DNA of 64,000 nt from Planctomycetota bacterium (GTDB lineage: Bacteria; Planctomycetota; B15-G4; SIAN01): positions 124,001-188,000 of the forward strand of contig JAEUIC010000005.1 of the NCBI GenBank assembly GCA_016795285.1, written 5' to 3'. A program made the position numbers and the translations under genes. The notes beneath the pieces are model-generated. The model was not told where the DNA came from, did no database searches, and saw nothing but the letters and a program-made list of their open reading frames with translations. Shown piece after piece: positions 43,095 to 52,037 of this stretch (the first letter of the stretch is position 1; each line of letters opens with the position of its first letter).

Positions 43095-44201
43095 TCACGC
43101 GCGGATGACGACGTTCACGCCCTCGGAGATCCACTCGAACAGCTCCTCCACCTCCGGATTGTGCATCCGGACGCAGCCGTTCGAGGACTCGGTGCCGATC
43201 GAATCGTCTTCGCGGGTCCCGTGGATGCCGAACGTGGCAGCCTCGGGGAACCCCTCCTTCTCCGCGAAGCCGAGCCAACGGGTGCCGAGGATGTTCTCGG
43301 GATGCTCGGGCGGCAGCGCGCCGACACCCGGCTTGAACCAGGGCGGGTCGATCAGCCGCGTCTTGATCTGGAACTCGCCTTCGGGCGTCTTGTTGTTCTT
43401 CCCGAGACCGACGTGGTAGCGGCGCAGCAGCAGCTCGCCGACGAACACGCTCAAGCGGAACTTCGACTTCTCGACGAGGATCGAGACCGGGACGTTCGGG
43501 ATCTTGAGCTTCGCCCCGGGATAGATGTTGTCGCCCTTCAGCCCGTTCAGGAGGCGGACCAGTCCGGGCGTGACCGGGACCTGCCCCTCCTTCTCGGCCC
43601 GCTTGCAGATCGCCCAGAGGCTGTCGCCGCGCTTCACCTCGATGCGCATGCAGAGCGCGTCGAGCCGCGGATTGAGCAGGCCGCGCGCATTGGCTTCGAG
43701 CAGCGCCGCATACGCCTTCTCGTCGGCTGCCTTGTCGAGCGCACCCGCCTTCAGCGCCGCGGTGAGCAGCCGCGCCTGCTCGATCGGATCGTTGCTGCGC
43801 GCGGCCTGATCGACCAGCGCGACGGCCTTCTGGCGCGCCTCGCCTTCGGCGAGCGCCACTGCGCCGCCCGGCCGATCGACGCCGTCGCCGACTTCGCCCG
43901 CGAGCGATCCGCTCGCGGACGCCGTGCGCTCGCCGGTCGACTCGTCGAGGTCGACGACCAACGGCGCCGGCGCCTCGCTCTCGCCCTCGACCGACTCGGC
44001 GGGGGTTTCGGCGACGTCGTCGCCCGTGGGGCGTTCGGCCGCGTCGTCGGAGGCAGCGCCCGCGTCTTCGGGGTCGCGATCCGAATCGGCGAGCAGCGCC
44101 ACGGGAGCGTCACCGCTCGCGTCGCCGTCCCGCCGCCACATCTGCATGGCGCCGGCCGTCGCGACGCCGATCAACAGAAGCGCTACCAACCAGGTTCGCA
44201 T
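43095..44201 (-). CDS. LysM-YkuD L,D-transpeptidase
   Basis: A 368-residue envelope protein with an N-terminal membrane anchor (WLVALLLIGVATAGA), an acidic Asp/Glu/Ala-rich linker (about 25-130), a helical region, a LysM motif (about 188-235, VKRGDSLWAICKRA) and a C-terminal YkuD domain. The catalytic set is intact: HGTRE with histidine near 327 and SSNGCVRMHN with cysteine near 343. It should form 3-3 peptidoglycan crosslinks or attach proteins to the wall, so the cell has peptidoglycan. The ATG at 44201 opens the anchor; the open frame upstream to 44345 lacks support. Confidence 0.9.
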   Translation of the reverse strand: MRTWLVALLLIGVATAGAMQMWRRDGDASGDAPVALLADSDRDPEDAGAASDDAAERPTGDDVAETPAESVEGESEAPAPLVVDLDESTGERTASASGSLAGEVGDGVDRPGGAVALAEGEARQKAVALVDQAARSNDPIEQARLLTAALKAGALDKAADEKAYAALLEANARGLLNPRLDALCMRIEVKRGDSLWAICKRAEKEGQVPVTPGLVRLLNGLKGDNIYPGAKLKIPNVPVSILVEKSKFRLSVFVGELLLRRYHVGLGKNNKTPEGEFQIKTRLIDPPWFKPGVGALPPEHPENILGTRWLGFAEKEGFPEAATFGIHGTREDDSIGTESSNGCVRMHNPEVEELFEWISEGVNVVIRA

Positions 44202-44763
44202 GACCGCCCCTCCCCGCTCCGCGCTGCGACGGCCGCCCCACCACGAGCGACCGCGCCACTTCGATCCTGCCGCGAATCCGTCGCGCGCCTCGAGGGCGCC
44301 CTGCGACGGGCGGAATCTAGCAACCGGCCCGCACGCGGCCAGCACCCGCCCCGGCCCCCGCCGCCCTAGCGCCCTGCCGCGCCCCGACGCGCGCGGCCGC
44401 CGGCGCGTGGCGCCACCGCCGAAAAGAAGACCTCCGCCTGAGTGCCGTCACCCATGGTGCGAACTTTGAACCCGACAACGAGGTGGGCGCCTACCCGGCT
44501 CGCGAAGAAGTCCGTCTCGTGATGGACGGCGGGACTTGCTGCCGAGGAGTCGGCTCCCAAGTTGATTCGTCAAGGTTCAAGAATTGACGCGAGCGTCGAA
44601 CACGGCAGAGGTGCTTCTTGGTTCCGATCGCGACACGCGGCGCCCTGCGGCAGCGCGGTCGACGCGACGAATATAGCCGTGCTCGCGCGCCCCGCTCGCG
44701 GCGCGCCGCCCTCGTTTCACGCCTGGCTCGCCGGCCCTTCACGCAGCGCACGGAGCCGCTCGA
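44202..44763. other. 562-base gap of partly lower GC, downstream of pheT
   Basis: Between the end of pheT and the start of the transpeptidase gene. The part 44440-44680 is visibly less GC-rich than the surroundings and contains one possible short minus-strand reading frame, listed separately. No tRNA, SRP RNA or tmRNA pattern could be matched. A leader or small RNA is possible but nothing specific supports it. Confidence 0.4.
44366..44560 (-). CDS. Possible small protein or gene remnant
   Basis: A 64-codon frame (TTG start) whose central part, TDFFASRVGAHLVVGFKVRTM followed by GDGTQAEVFFSAV, reads like a real alternating beta strand protein rather than an antisense shadow. Its third codon positions are clearly less G/C-biased than the neighbours. 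There is no good ribosome site, and the last 15 residues are a low-complexity Ala/Gly/Arg tail. It could be a small hypothetical gene, or the surviving piece of a transferred gene. Low confidence. Confidence 0.25.
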   Translation of the reverse strand: MGADSSAASPAVHHETDFFASRVGAHLVVGFKVRTMGDGTQAEVFFSAVAPRAGGRARRGAAGR

Positions 44764-47160
44764 TCAGGTGCGCAGCCGGATCCCCTGCGCCGCGAGCGCC
44801 GCCACCATCCGCTGCTGGAGCGGCTCGATCTCGGCGTCGGAGAGCGTCCGGTCGGAGCCGCGGTAGACCAGCCGGAACGCCAGCGAACGATGGCCGGCGT
44901 CGACCCCCTTGCCGCGGTAGACGTCGAACAGTTCGAGCGACGCGAGCAGCGGCCCCGCCGCCTCGCGGATCACCTGTTCCACCGCCGCTACCGCGATCGA
45001 CTCCGGCGTCACCAGCGCGAGGTCGCGCCGCACCGGCGGGAACGGCGAGAGCGGCGCCATCTTGCGCACGCCGCGGCGCAACGTGGCCACCGCGTCGAGG
45101 TCGAGCTCGGCGATCGCCACGGTGTCGGCGATCTCGAAGCGGCGCGCCACCTCGGGATGGAGCGCGGCGAGCGTCCCGAGGACGAGCGGGCCGACGGTCA
45201 CCGCGATCGCGCGGCCCGGATGGGCGAACGGCGGCACCGCGCTCGGAGCGCCGCCGCGCCACTCGATGCCGAGGCGCGCGAGGCAGCGCTCGACGTCGCC
45301 GCGCAGCTGCAGCAGCAGCGCCTCGGCGTCGCTGCCGCGCGCCGCGCGCAGCAGCGCTGCGACCCGCCGCTCGCGCGGCAGCCCTTCGGCGACCTCGGCC
45401 GGTTGCGGGTGGTACTCGCGCCCGCACTCGAAGAGGCGCACGTCGTCGAACTCGACGAGGTTGCGCCGCGCGGCATCGAGCAGCCCCGGGACGAGGCTGA
45501 GGCGCATCCGCGTCGAGTCGACGGTGAGCGAGTTCAGCAGCTTCACGAACGGGCCGCCCGCCTCGCCGCCGTGGTAGAGCGCGACGTGCCGGTCGGTCGC
45601 GAACGAGTAGCCGAGCGTCTCCGCGTAGGCGCACTCGTGCACGAGCGTGCGCACCAGCGAGCGCTCGATGGCGCGCGCCGGCGCGATGACCGGCGGCTTC
45701 ACCGCGAGGCGCGGCAACGACGGCACCACGCGCTCGTAGCCGGCGAGCCGCCCCACCTCCTCGATCAGGTCGTCCTCGCCGGTGACGTCGCGCCGCGACC
45801 GGTGCGACGGCACCGTGACCGCGAGCCGCTCGCCGTCGGCGCGCACGTCGAAGCCGATCGACTGCAGCCGCGCGACGATCTCGTCGTCCGCGACGTCGAG
45901 GCCGAGCTTCGCGCGGACGCGCGCCGGGCGCAGCGCGAGCGTCGGCGTGCGCGGATGGGCGCCGCCGGCCGCCGCGAAGCCGGGCTGCACGCGCGCCGCC
46001 GGCGCGATCTGCTTCAGCAGCCACGCGTAGCGGCGCAGCGCCTGCTCCGGCAGCGCCGCGTCGAGCACCTTCTCGAAGCGGGCCACCGCCTCGCTGCGCA
46101 GGCCGAGCCGCGCCGACGTCTTGCGCACGCGCGCCGCCTCGAAGCTCGCCGACTCGAGCAGCAGCCGGCGCGTGGTCGGGCCGACCTCGCACTCGTGGCC
46201 GCCCATCACGCCGGCCAGCGCCACCGCGCGCTCGCCGTCGGCGATGACGAGATCCTCGCCTTCGAGGTCGCGCAGCTGCCCGTCGAGCGTCGTCAGTTTC
46301 TCGCCGGCGCGCGCGCGGCGGACGACGATCTTCCGGCCGCGGAGCTTCTCCTCGTCGAACGGATGGGTCGGCTGCCCGATCTCGAGCATCACGTAGTTGC
46401 TCAAGTCGACCAGCAGCGAGATCGGGCGCATCCCGGCCGCCTCGAGCCGGCGCGCCATCCAGGGCGGCGTCGGCGGCACGGCGTCGATCTCGACGCGCAG
46501 GCCGAGCCAGCACGGGCAGCCGAGCGGATCGTCGATGCGGACCGGGAAGCTCGCCGGGTCGGGGCGCAGCGTCGCGTCGAGCGGCAGCGTCGTCAGCGGC
46601 CGCGCGAAGATCGCGGCGAGCTCGCGCGCGAAGCCGAAGTGGCCCCAGAGGTCGGCGCGATGGGTGATCGACTTGTTGTCGATCTCGAGCACGGCGTCGC
46701 GCACGCCCCAGTAGTCGGCGAAGGGCGCCCCGACCGGCGCGTCCTCGGGCAGCACGAGGATGCCGTCATGGCCGCCGCCGAGGCCGAGCTCGTCGGTCGA
46801 GCAGATCATCCCGTTGCTGGTGAGGCCGCGGATCTTGCGCGCCTCGAGCGTGAGGCCGTTCGGCAGCGTGCAGCCGACCGGCGCGTAGGCGATCTTCTGC
46901 CCCGCGGCGACGTTCGGCGCGCCGCACACCACCTCGATCGGGCCGCTGCCGGCGTCGACCTTGCAGAACGAGAGGCGGTCGGCGTTCGGGTGCTTCTCGC
47001 GATGGAGCACGTGGCCGATCTTCACCTGCTCGAGGCCGGCGCCGCGCCGCTCGACGCCCTCGATCAGCGCCGTCTTCATGGTGAGCTGCCGCGCGATCTC
47101 GTCGGGCTCGATCCCGGCGAGGTCGACATGGTCGGCGAGCCAGCGCAACGAGAGCTTCAT
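44764..47160 (-). CDS. pheT: Phenylalanine-tRNA ligase beta subunit
   Basis: A 798-residue subunit of the heterotetrameric synthetase. N-terminal tRNA-binding domain (KIGHVLHREKHPNADRLSFCKVDAG), B3/B4 and B5 core regions and the C-terminal anticodon-binding FDX-ACB domain (SPFPPVRRDLALVTP to TLSDAEIEPLQQRMVAAL) are all present, so the subunit is complete. Its ATG lies one base after the pheS stop. Together with PheS it loads phenylalanine onto tRNA(Phe). It is the last gene of the thrS-infC-rpmI-rplT-pheS-pheT run. Confidence 0.97.
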   Translation of the reverse strand: MKLSLRWLADHVDLAGIEPDEIARQLTMKTALIEGVERRGAGLEQVKIGHVLHREKHPNADRLSFCKVDAGSGPIEVVCGAPNVAAGQKIAYAPVGCTLPNGLTLEARKIRGLTSNGMICSTDELGLGGGHDGILVLPEDAPVGAPFADYWGVRDAVLEIDNKSITHRADLWGHFGFARELAAIFARPLTTLPLDATLRPDPASFPVRIDDPLGCPCWLGLRVEIDAVPPTPPWMARRLEAAGMRPISLLVDLSNYVMLEIGQPTHPFDEEKLRGRKIVVRRARAGEKLTTLDGQLRDLEGEDLVIADGERAVALAGVMGGHECEVGPTTRRLLLESASFEAARVRKTSARLGLRSEAVARFEKVLDAALPEQALRRYAWLLKQIAPAARVQPGFAAAGGAHPRTPTLALRPARVRAKLGLDVADDEIVARLQSIGFDVRADGERLAVTVPSHRSRRDVTGEDDLIEEVGRLAGYERVVPSLPRLAVKPPVIAPARAIERSLVRTLVHECAYAETLGYSFATDRHVALYHGGEAGGPFVKLLNSLTVDSTRMRLSLVPGLLDAARRNLVEFDDVRLFECGREYHPQPAEVAEGLPRERRVAALLRAARGSDAEALLLQLRGDVERCLARLGIEWRGGAPSAVPPFAHPGRAIAVTVGPLVLGTLAALHPEVARRFEIADTVAIAELDLDAVATLRRGVRKMAPLSPFPPVRRDLALVTPESIAVAAVEQVIREAAGPLLASLELFDVYRGKGVDAGHRSLAFRLVYRGSDRTLSDAEIEPLQQRMVAALAAQGIRLRT

Positions 47161-47161
47161 C

Positions 47162-48193
47162 TCAGAACTGCCCCAGGAAGCGCAGATCGCCCGACATCAC
47201 CCAGCGGATGTCGGAGATCGCGTGCCGCATCATCGTGAGCCGGTCGATGCCGAGCCCGAAGGCGAAGCCGGTGAAGCGCTCGGGATCGACGTTGCCGGCC
47301 TGCAGGACCTTCGGGTGGACCATCCCGCAGCCGCACAGCTCGATCCAGCCGCTCTGCTTGCAGGTGGCGCACCCCTTGCCCATGCAGAGCCGGCACTGGA
47401 AGTCGAGCTCGAGCCCCGGCTCGACGAACGGGAAGTGGTGCGGCCGCAGCCGCGTCGCGACCCGCTCGCCGAAGAGGCGCGCGAGCAGCTCGTCGAGCAC
47501 CGCCTTCAGGTGCGCGACCGAGATCCCCTCGTCGACGACGAGCCCCTCGAGCTGGTGGAAGGTGTGCTCGTGGCTCGCGTCCTGCGTCTCGTTGCGGAAG
47601 ACGCGGCCGGGCGCCACCACGCGCAGCGGCGCGCCGAGGTTGCGCATCGCGCGCACCTGCATGCCCGAGGTGTGGGTGCGCAGGACGGCGCCGCCCTCGG
47701 CGTAGAAGGTGTCCTGCGTGTCGCGCGCCGGATGGTGCGGCGGGATGTTCAGCGCTTCGAAGTTGAAGAAGTCGGTCTCGATCTCGGGGCCGTCGACGAC
47801 GGTGAAGCCCATCGAGTCGAAGAGCTCCTCGAGCTCCCGCATGACCGTCTTGACCGGGTGCTCGTGGCCGACCGCGCGGCGCGGCGCCGGCTCGGTCGGA
47901 TCGATCCGCTCGCCGGCGAGGGCCGCGGCGATGGCCGCCGACTCGAGCGCGCTCTTGCGCGCGGCGAGCGCCGCCTCGACCTGGCGCTTGGCGACGTTGC
48001 CCGCCTGGCCGACCGACTTGCGGCCGGCATCGTCGAGGTCCTTCAACCCGCGCAGGATCTGCGAGAGCTGCCCGCTCTTGCCGAGCGCATCGCGCTCGAT
48101 CGCCTGCAACGCCTCGAGCGACGCCGCCGCGGCGGCCGCGGCCCGCGCCTGCGCCTCGATCGCCGCGATCGCCTGGAGGATCTGCTCGCTCAT
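47162..48193 (-). CDS. pheS: Phenylalanine-tRNA ligase alpha subunit
   Basis: A 343-residue catalytic subunit. An N-terminal coiled coil (about 1-90) precedes the class II catalytic core with GFTVVDGPEIETDFFNFEALN, HTSGMQVRAM, the motif 2 region VFRNETQDASHEHTFHQLEGLVVD, and motif 3 GFAFGLGIDRLTMMRHAI. A Cys-rich LCMGKGCATCKQSGWIEL insert between motifs looks like a zinc-binding element, as in many bacterial PheS. Sits 78 bases after rplT. Confidence 0.97.
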   Translation of the reverse strand: MSEQILQAIAAIEAQARAAAAAAASLEALQAIERDALGKSGQLSQILRGLKDLDDAGRKSVGQAGNVAKRQVEAALAARKSALESAAIAAALAGERIDPTEPAPRRAVGHEHPVKTVMRELEELFDSMGFTVVDGPEIETDFFNFEALNIPPHHPARDTQDTFYAEGGAVLRTHTSGMQVRAMRNLGAPLRVVAPGRVFRNETQDASHEHTFHQLEGLVVDEGISVAHLKAVLDELLARLFGERVATRLRPHHFPFVEPGLELDFQCRLCMGKGCATCKQSGWIELCGCGMVHPKVLQAGNVDPERFTGFAFGLGIDRLTMMRHAISDIRWVMSGDLRFLGQF

Positions 48194-48270
48194 GTCACCC
48201 GTCCGGACTCGCCCCGCGAACCTTCGGGCCGCGCTGCGAGGGGCGAATCCGGAGCGGGCGAGCGCGGCGT

Positions 48271-48630
48271 TCAGGCCGCGATGGCGGCCTTGGCCTTGGC
48301 GACGAACTCGTCGAACTGACCGGGTGCTTCGATGGCGATCGCGGCGAGGACCTTGCGGTTCACCGCCACATCCGCCTTCTTCAGCCCGTGCATGAACTGC
48401 GAGTACGACAGCCCGCGGTCGGTCAACGCCGCCGAGATGCGGGTGATCCAGAGCCGACGGAAGTCGCGCTTCTTGTTGCGGCGGTCGCGGAACGCGTAGC
48501 GATCGGCACGGATCGCGAACGCGCGCGCCTGGCGCTTCTTCTTGTGGAGGCTTCCCCGGAAGCCCTTCACCCGCTTCATCAGGCGCTTGCGGCGCTTGAG
48601 ACGGGTCACGACGCTTCGAACGCGCGGCAT
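48271..48630 (-). CDS. rplT: 50S ribosomal protein bL20
   Basis: A 119-residue basic protein with the bL20 hallmark start MPRVRSVVTRLKRRKRLMKR, the GFRGSLHKKKRQARAF block and YAFRDRRNKKRDFRRLWITRI. It binds 23S rRNA early in large-subunit assembly. In other bacteria bL20 represses its own operon by binding the leader RNA; no such leader structure is obvious here. 47 bases separate it from rpmI. Confidence 0.98.
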   Translation of the reverse strand: MPRVRSVVTRLKRRKRLMKRVKGFRGSLHKKKRQARAFAIRADRYAFRDRRNKKRDFRRLWITRISAALTDRGLSYSQFMHGLKKADVAVNRKVLAAIAIEAPGQFDEFVAKAKAAIAA

Positions 48631-48677
48631 CGACTTGCTCCCTCGATTCGGTCAGGAACGGCGGACGAAGGGCCGGC

Positions 48678-48878
48678 TCAGAGGCTCGGGCTCAACATCT
48701 GCATGTACTGCTTGTAGTAGTGCTCCGGCACTTCCTTGGCGCGGCGCAGCTTGCGACGCCGCTTGGCGCGCTTGCCCGACATCAGGTGTCGGCGCCCTTC
48801 CCGGAAATGCATGAGCTTGCCGGTGCCGGTCACCTTGATCCGGCGCTTCAGCGACTTCTTCGTCTTCATCTTCGGCAC
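48678..48878 (-). CDS. rpmI: 50S ribosomal protein bL35
   Basis: A 66-residue basic protein: [20 protein letters not shown] followed by [16 protein letters not shown], the standard bL35 pattern and length. Located between infC and rplT, the usual bacterial order. A possible GGAGAT ribosome site lies upstream of the ATG. Confidence 0.97.
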   Translation of the reverse strand: MPKMKTKKSLKRRIKVTGTGKLMHFREGRRHLMSGKRAKRRRKLRRAKEVPEHYYKQYMQMLSPSL

Positions 48879-48928
48879 GACACGTATCTCCGCGGGCGCG
48901 TGGAATCCGTGGGTCGGGAACGCCGGGC

Positions 48929-49711
48929 TCAGGTCGCCGGAGGGGCGTTCGTCGAAGGAGCACCGGGAGCGCCGGCCGCCTTCACGGGTTCGATCTTTTG
49001 GGCGGTGGGATGGTCCTGGTGCTGCTTCGCGACCGACTCGCCGGAGGCCGCCGGAGCCGCATCGTTCGGCTTCGAAGGCTGCTTCGGGTCGCGGTCGTCG
49101 GTGGGGTCGTCGGCGTGGTCGTCGTTGTCCTTGTCGTCGCGATGCTTTTCGTCGGCGTGCTTCTTCGCATCGGCCGGCTTCGGCGGCGCGGTCGATCGCA
49201 GCAGCAGCGAGAGCCGCCGCCCCTCCATCTTGGGCGGCCGGTCGACCTTCGAGATGTCGGCCAGCTTCACGATGAAGGCGTCCATCACGACCCGCGCCAC
49301 GTCCATGTGCGACATCTCGCGGCCGCGGAACAGCATCGTGACCTGCACTTGGTCGCCATCGAGGAGGAAGTCGCGCGCCTGCTTCGCCTTGTAGCTCACG
49401 TCATGCTCGGCGATCTTCGGGCGCAGCCGGATCTCCTTGATCTCGACCTTGTGCTGCTTGCGCTTGGACTCGTGCTCCTTCTTCTTCAGCGTGTAGAGGA
49501 ACTTCCCGTAGTCCATGATCTTGCAGACGGGCGGGCGAGCGTCGGGCGAAACCTCGACGAGGTCGAGCCCCTTCTCGTACGCCATCTGGCGCGCCACTTC
49601 GGTGTCGACCACGCCCGCCATGGCGCCGGCGTCGTCGATCAACCGCACCTGGCGGATGCGGATCATGTCGTTGATGCGGTACTGATGCGCTGACGTACGC
49701 CGTCCCTCCAC
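48929..49711 (-). CDS. infC: Translation initiation factor IF-3 with long acidic/charged tail
   Basis: The IF-3 N-domain ([39 protein letters not shown]) and C-domain ([34 protein letters not shown]) are complete by about residue 175. A further 85 residues form a charged, disordered Lys/Asp/Pro/Ala tail not found in ordinary IF-3 of about 180 residues. The start is uncertain. GTG at 49711 has no ribosome site. A perfect GGAGGG (49704-49709) is followed after seven bases by ACG at 49696, in frame directly before [11 protein letters not shown]-3 genes often use rare start codons for self-control, so ACG is a real candidate. Confidence 0.93.
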   Translation of the reverse strand: MEGRRTSAHQYRINDMIRIRQVRLIDDAGAMAGVVDTEVARQMAYEKGLDLVEVSPDARPPVCKIMDYGKFLYTLKKKEHESKRKQHKVEIKEIRLRPKIAEHDVSYKAKQARDFLLDGDQVQVTMLFRGREMSHMDVARVVMDAFIVKLADISKVDRPPKMEGRRLSLLLRSTAPPKPADAKKHADEKHRDDKDNDDHADDPTDDRDPKQPSKPNDAAPAASGESVAKQHQDHPTAQKIEPVKAAGAPGAPSTNAPPAT

Positions 49712-49993
49712 TCACGCAAAACGCAACCCGCGGGCAGCTCTGGCCTCCTCGCCCGGAGCGGCTCGGGGAGCAGCTCAGGAGAAGCTCGAGAAGGTCCGAG
49801 TGGACCCGCGGGTCAACTGCCCGTCTCGCTTGGCGAAACGGGCGCGGCATCCTAGGGGCGCCCCTCCCGATGATCAAGGTGTCGGACGCGTCGCGATCGC
49901 GAAGAGTCGCCCGGCACCCCCGCCGCCCGAGCGGTCCCGGGAGCGCCGCCGCGAGACGGCAACGCCCTGCCGCCCCGCCACCGGCTCCCGAGG

Positions 49994-50007
49994 GCCCCGT
50001 CCGGGGC
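49994..50007 (-). terminator. Weak GC hairpin after thrS
   Basis: In the 298-base gap between thrS and infC, GCCCC/GGGGC (49994-49998 with 50003-50007) forms a short stem three bases beyond the thrS stop. There is no T-run. The rest of the gap holds scattered palindromes (for example around 49855-49864) but no gene; it should carry the leader of infC. Confidence 0.25.
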
Positions 50008-50009
50008 GG

Positions 50010-51956
50010 TCAGCTCGCCGCGCCGCCCGCCGGAGCCGTTTCGCGCATCGACGCCACCTCGGCCTGCGCCCGCGCGACGAAGGCGTCGAGCGGCAGCGCC
50101 CCGAGGTCGACGTTGCCGCGCGCCCGCACGGCGACGCTGCCGGTGTCGCGCTCGCGCGCGCCGATCACCAGCAGGTAGGGCACCTTCTCGAGCGCCCCGT
50201 CGCGGATCTTCGCGCCGATCTTCTCGGTCCGATCGTCGACCTCGACGCGCAGCCCCGCCGCGGCGAGCTTCGCCTCGACCTCGCGCGCGTAGCCGTTCAC
50301 CTCCGCCATCACGGTCAGCACCTTCGCCTGCACCGGCGCGAGCCAGAGCGGCAGGTTCCCGGCCGTGTGCTCGAGGTAGACGCCGATGAACCGCTCGAGC
50401 GAGCCGAGCATCGCGCGGTGCACGACGACCGGCCGCTTCACCGAGCCGTCCTTCGCGTTGTAGTGCAGGTCGAACCGCTCGCCCATGTTGAAGTCGAGCT
50501 GGAAGGTCGAGAGCTGCCACGAGCGGCCGATCGCGTCGCGCACCTGGAAGTCGATCTTCGGGCCGTAGAAGGCGCCGTCGCCCGGGTTCACCGTGTACTT
50601 CTGCCCGAGCCGCTCGAGCTGCGCGAAGAGCGTGCTCTCGGCCCGCTGCCAGAGCTCGTCGGAGCCGACCGACTTCTCGGGACGCGTGCCGACCAGCACG
50701 TTCGGCGCCGGCAGGCCGAGGTCGCGATAGATCCGCTGCTGCAGCGCGAAGCAGTTCTCGATCTCGTCGCCGATCGACTCCTCGGCCATGAAGATGTGGC
50801 CGTCGTCCTGCGCGAAGGTGCGCACGCGGGTGAGGCCGGCGACGACGCCGCTGCGCTCGTAGCGATGGAGGCGGCCGAAGTCGGCGAAGCGCAGCGGCAG
50901 CTCGCGGTAGCTGCGCCCGCGCGAGCCGAACATCAGCGCGTGGGCCGGGCAGTTCATCGGCTTCACGCCGTACTCGCGCTCCTCGATCTCCGTGAAGTAC
51001 ATGTTCTCGAGGTAGTTGTCGTAGTGGCCGGAGATCTTGAACAGCTCGGTCGAGAAGATCTGCGGCGTCACCACCTCCTGGTAGCCGAAGTCGCGATAGA
51101 GCCCGCGCAGGTAGGCGATCAGCGCGTTGTAGACCGCGGCGCCCTTCGGCAGGAAGAACGGGCTCGCCGGCGCGAGCGGGTGGAACATGAAGAGGCCGAG
51201 CTCCTTGCCGACCTTGCGATGGTCGCGCCGCGCCGCCTCCTCGATCGCCTGCAGGTGCGCCTCGAGCGACTTGGCGTCGAGGAACGCGGTGCCGTAGATC
51301 CGCTGCAGCATCGGCCGCTTCTCGTCGCCGCGCCAATAGGCGCCCGCGATCGACATCAGCTTGAAGTGCTTCAAGCGGCCGGTGGCCGGCACGTGCGGGC
51401 CGGTGCAGAGGTCGGTGAACTCGCCCTGCGAGTAGAAGGTGATCGGCACCGCCGGATCGAACCCCTCGATCAGCTCGCGCTTGTAGGGATCGTGCCGCTC
51501 GTCGGCCCACGCGAGCGCCTCGGCGCGCGGCAGGGCGCTGCGCTTCACCGGGAAGTCGGCCGCCGCCGCCGCCCGCATCTCCGCCTCGATCTTCGCGAGG
51601 TCCTCGGGCTCGAGCTGCCGCGGCAGCTCCATGTCGTAGTAGAAGCCGTTCTCGATCACCGGCCCGACGCCGAACTTCGCTTCCGGCCAGAGGCGCTTCA
51701 CCGCCTGCGCGAGGAGGTGGGCGCAGCTGTGGCGCACCACGTCGAGCGCCTCGGGATCGGCTTCGGTGATGAACTTCACCTTGGCGTCGCGCTCGAGGCC
51801 GACGTGCAGGTCCTTCACCTCGCCGTCGACCACCGCGCCGATCGCCTTCTTGCCGAGCGAGATGGCGATCGAGCGGGCGAGCTCGCCGAGGTTGATGCCC
51901 TGCGCGGGCTCGATCACCTTTCCGTCGGGCAGGGTCACGCGGATCGTGGCGGCCAT
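50010..51956 (-). CDS. thrS: Threonine-tRNA ligase
   Basis: A 648-residue class II synthetase with TGS domain (about 1-65), the editing domain with HSCAHLLAQAV near residue 75, the catalytic core (FMFHPLAPASPFFLPKGAAVYN, motif 2 FGRLHRYERSGVVAGLTRVRTFAQDD with downstream zinc ligand HI) and the C-terminal anticodon domain. Length and domain order are standard. It lies 82 bases after aspS and 298 before infC on the same strand. It charges tRNA(Thr). Confidence 0.97.
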   Translation of the reverse strand: MAATIRVTLPDGKVIEPAQGINLGELARSIAISLGKKAIGAVVDGEVKDLHVGLERDAKVKFITEADPEALDVVRHSCAHLLAQAVKRLWPEAKFGVGPVIENGFYYDMELPRQLEPEDLAKIEAEMRAAAAADFPVKRSALPRAEALAWADERHDPYKRELIEGFDPAVPITFYSQGEFTDLCTGPHVPATGRLKHFKLMSIAGAYWRGDEKRPMLQRIYGTAFLDAKSLEAHLQAIEEAARRDHRKVGKELGLFMFHPLAPASPFFLPKGAAVYNALIAYLRGLYRDFGYQEVVTPQIFSTELFKISGHYDNYLENMYFTEIEEREYGVKPMNCPAHALMFGSRGRSYRELPLRFADFGRLHRYERSGVVAGLTRVRTFAQDDGHIFMAEESIGDEIENCFALQQRIYRDLGLPAPNVLVGTRPEKSVGSDELWQRAESTLFAQLERLGQKYTVNPGDGAFYGPKIDFQVRDAIGRSWQLSTFQLDFNMGERFDLHYNAKDGSVKRPVVVHRAMLGSLERFIGVYLEHTAGNLPLWLAPVQAKVLTVMAEVNGYAREVEAKLAAAGLRVEVDDRTEKIGAKIRDGALEKVPYLLVIGARERDTGSVAVRARGNVDLGALPLDAFVARAQAEVASMRETAPAGGAAS

Positions 51957-52037
51957 GGCGGTCCTTCTCTTCGTCGTCGGTGGCGAGGTCGGGGGCGGAG
52001 TCGGTGGCGAGCGCGTCGGCGACGCGCGGCGCCCGGT

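Noticed and set aside
41045..43108. 687-codon plus-strand frame opposite nadB
   Set aside because: Antisense to a clear NadB; His/Asp/Glu/Arg-rich nonsense with no domain.
44562..45500. 312-codon plus-strand frame downstream of the low-GC island
   Set aside because: Arg/Ala/Pro-rich antisense shadow of pheT.
49712..50009. Possible T-box or L20-binding leader before infC
   Set aside because: No T-box sequence or specifier structure was found, and the classical L20 site could not be drawn by eye.
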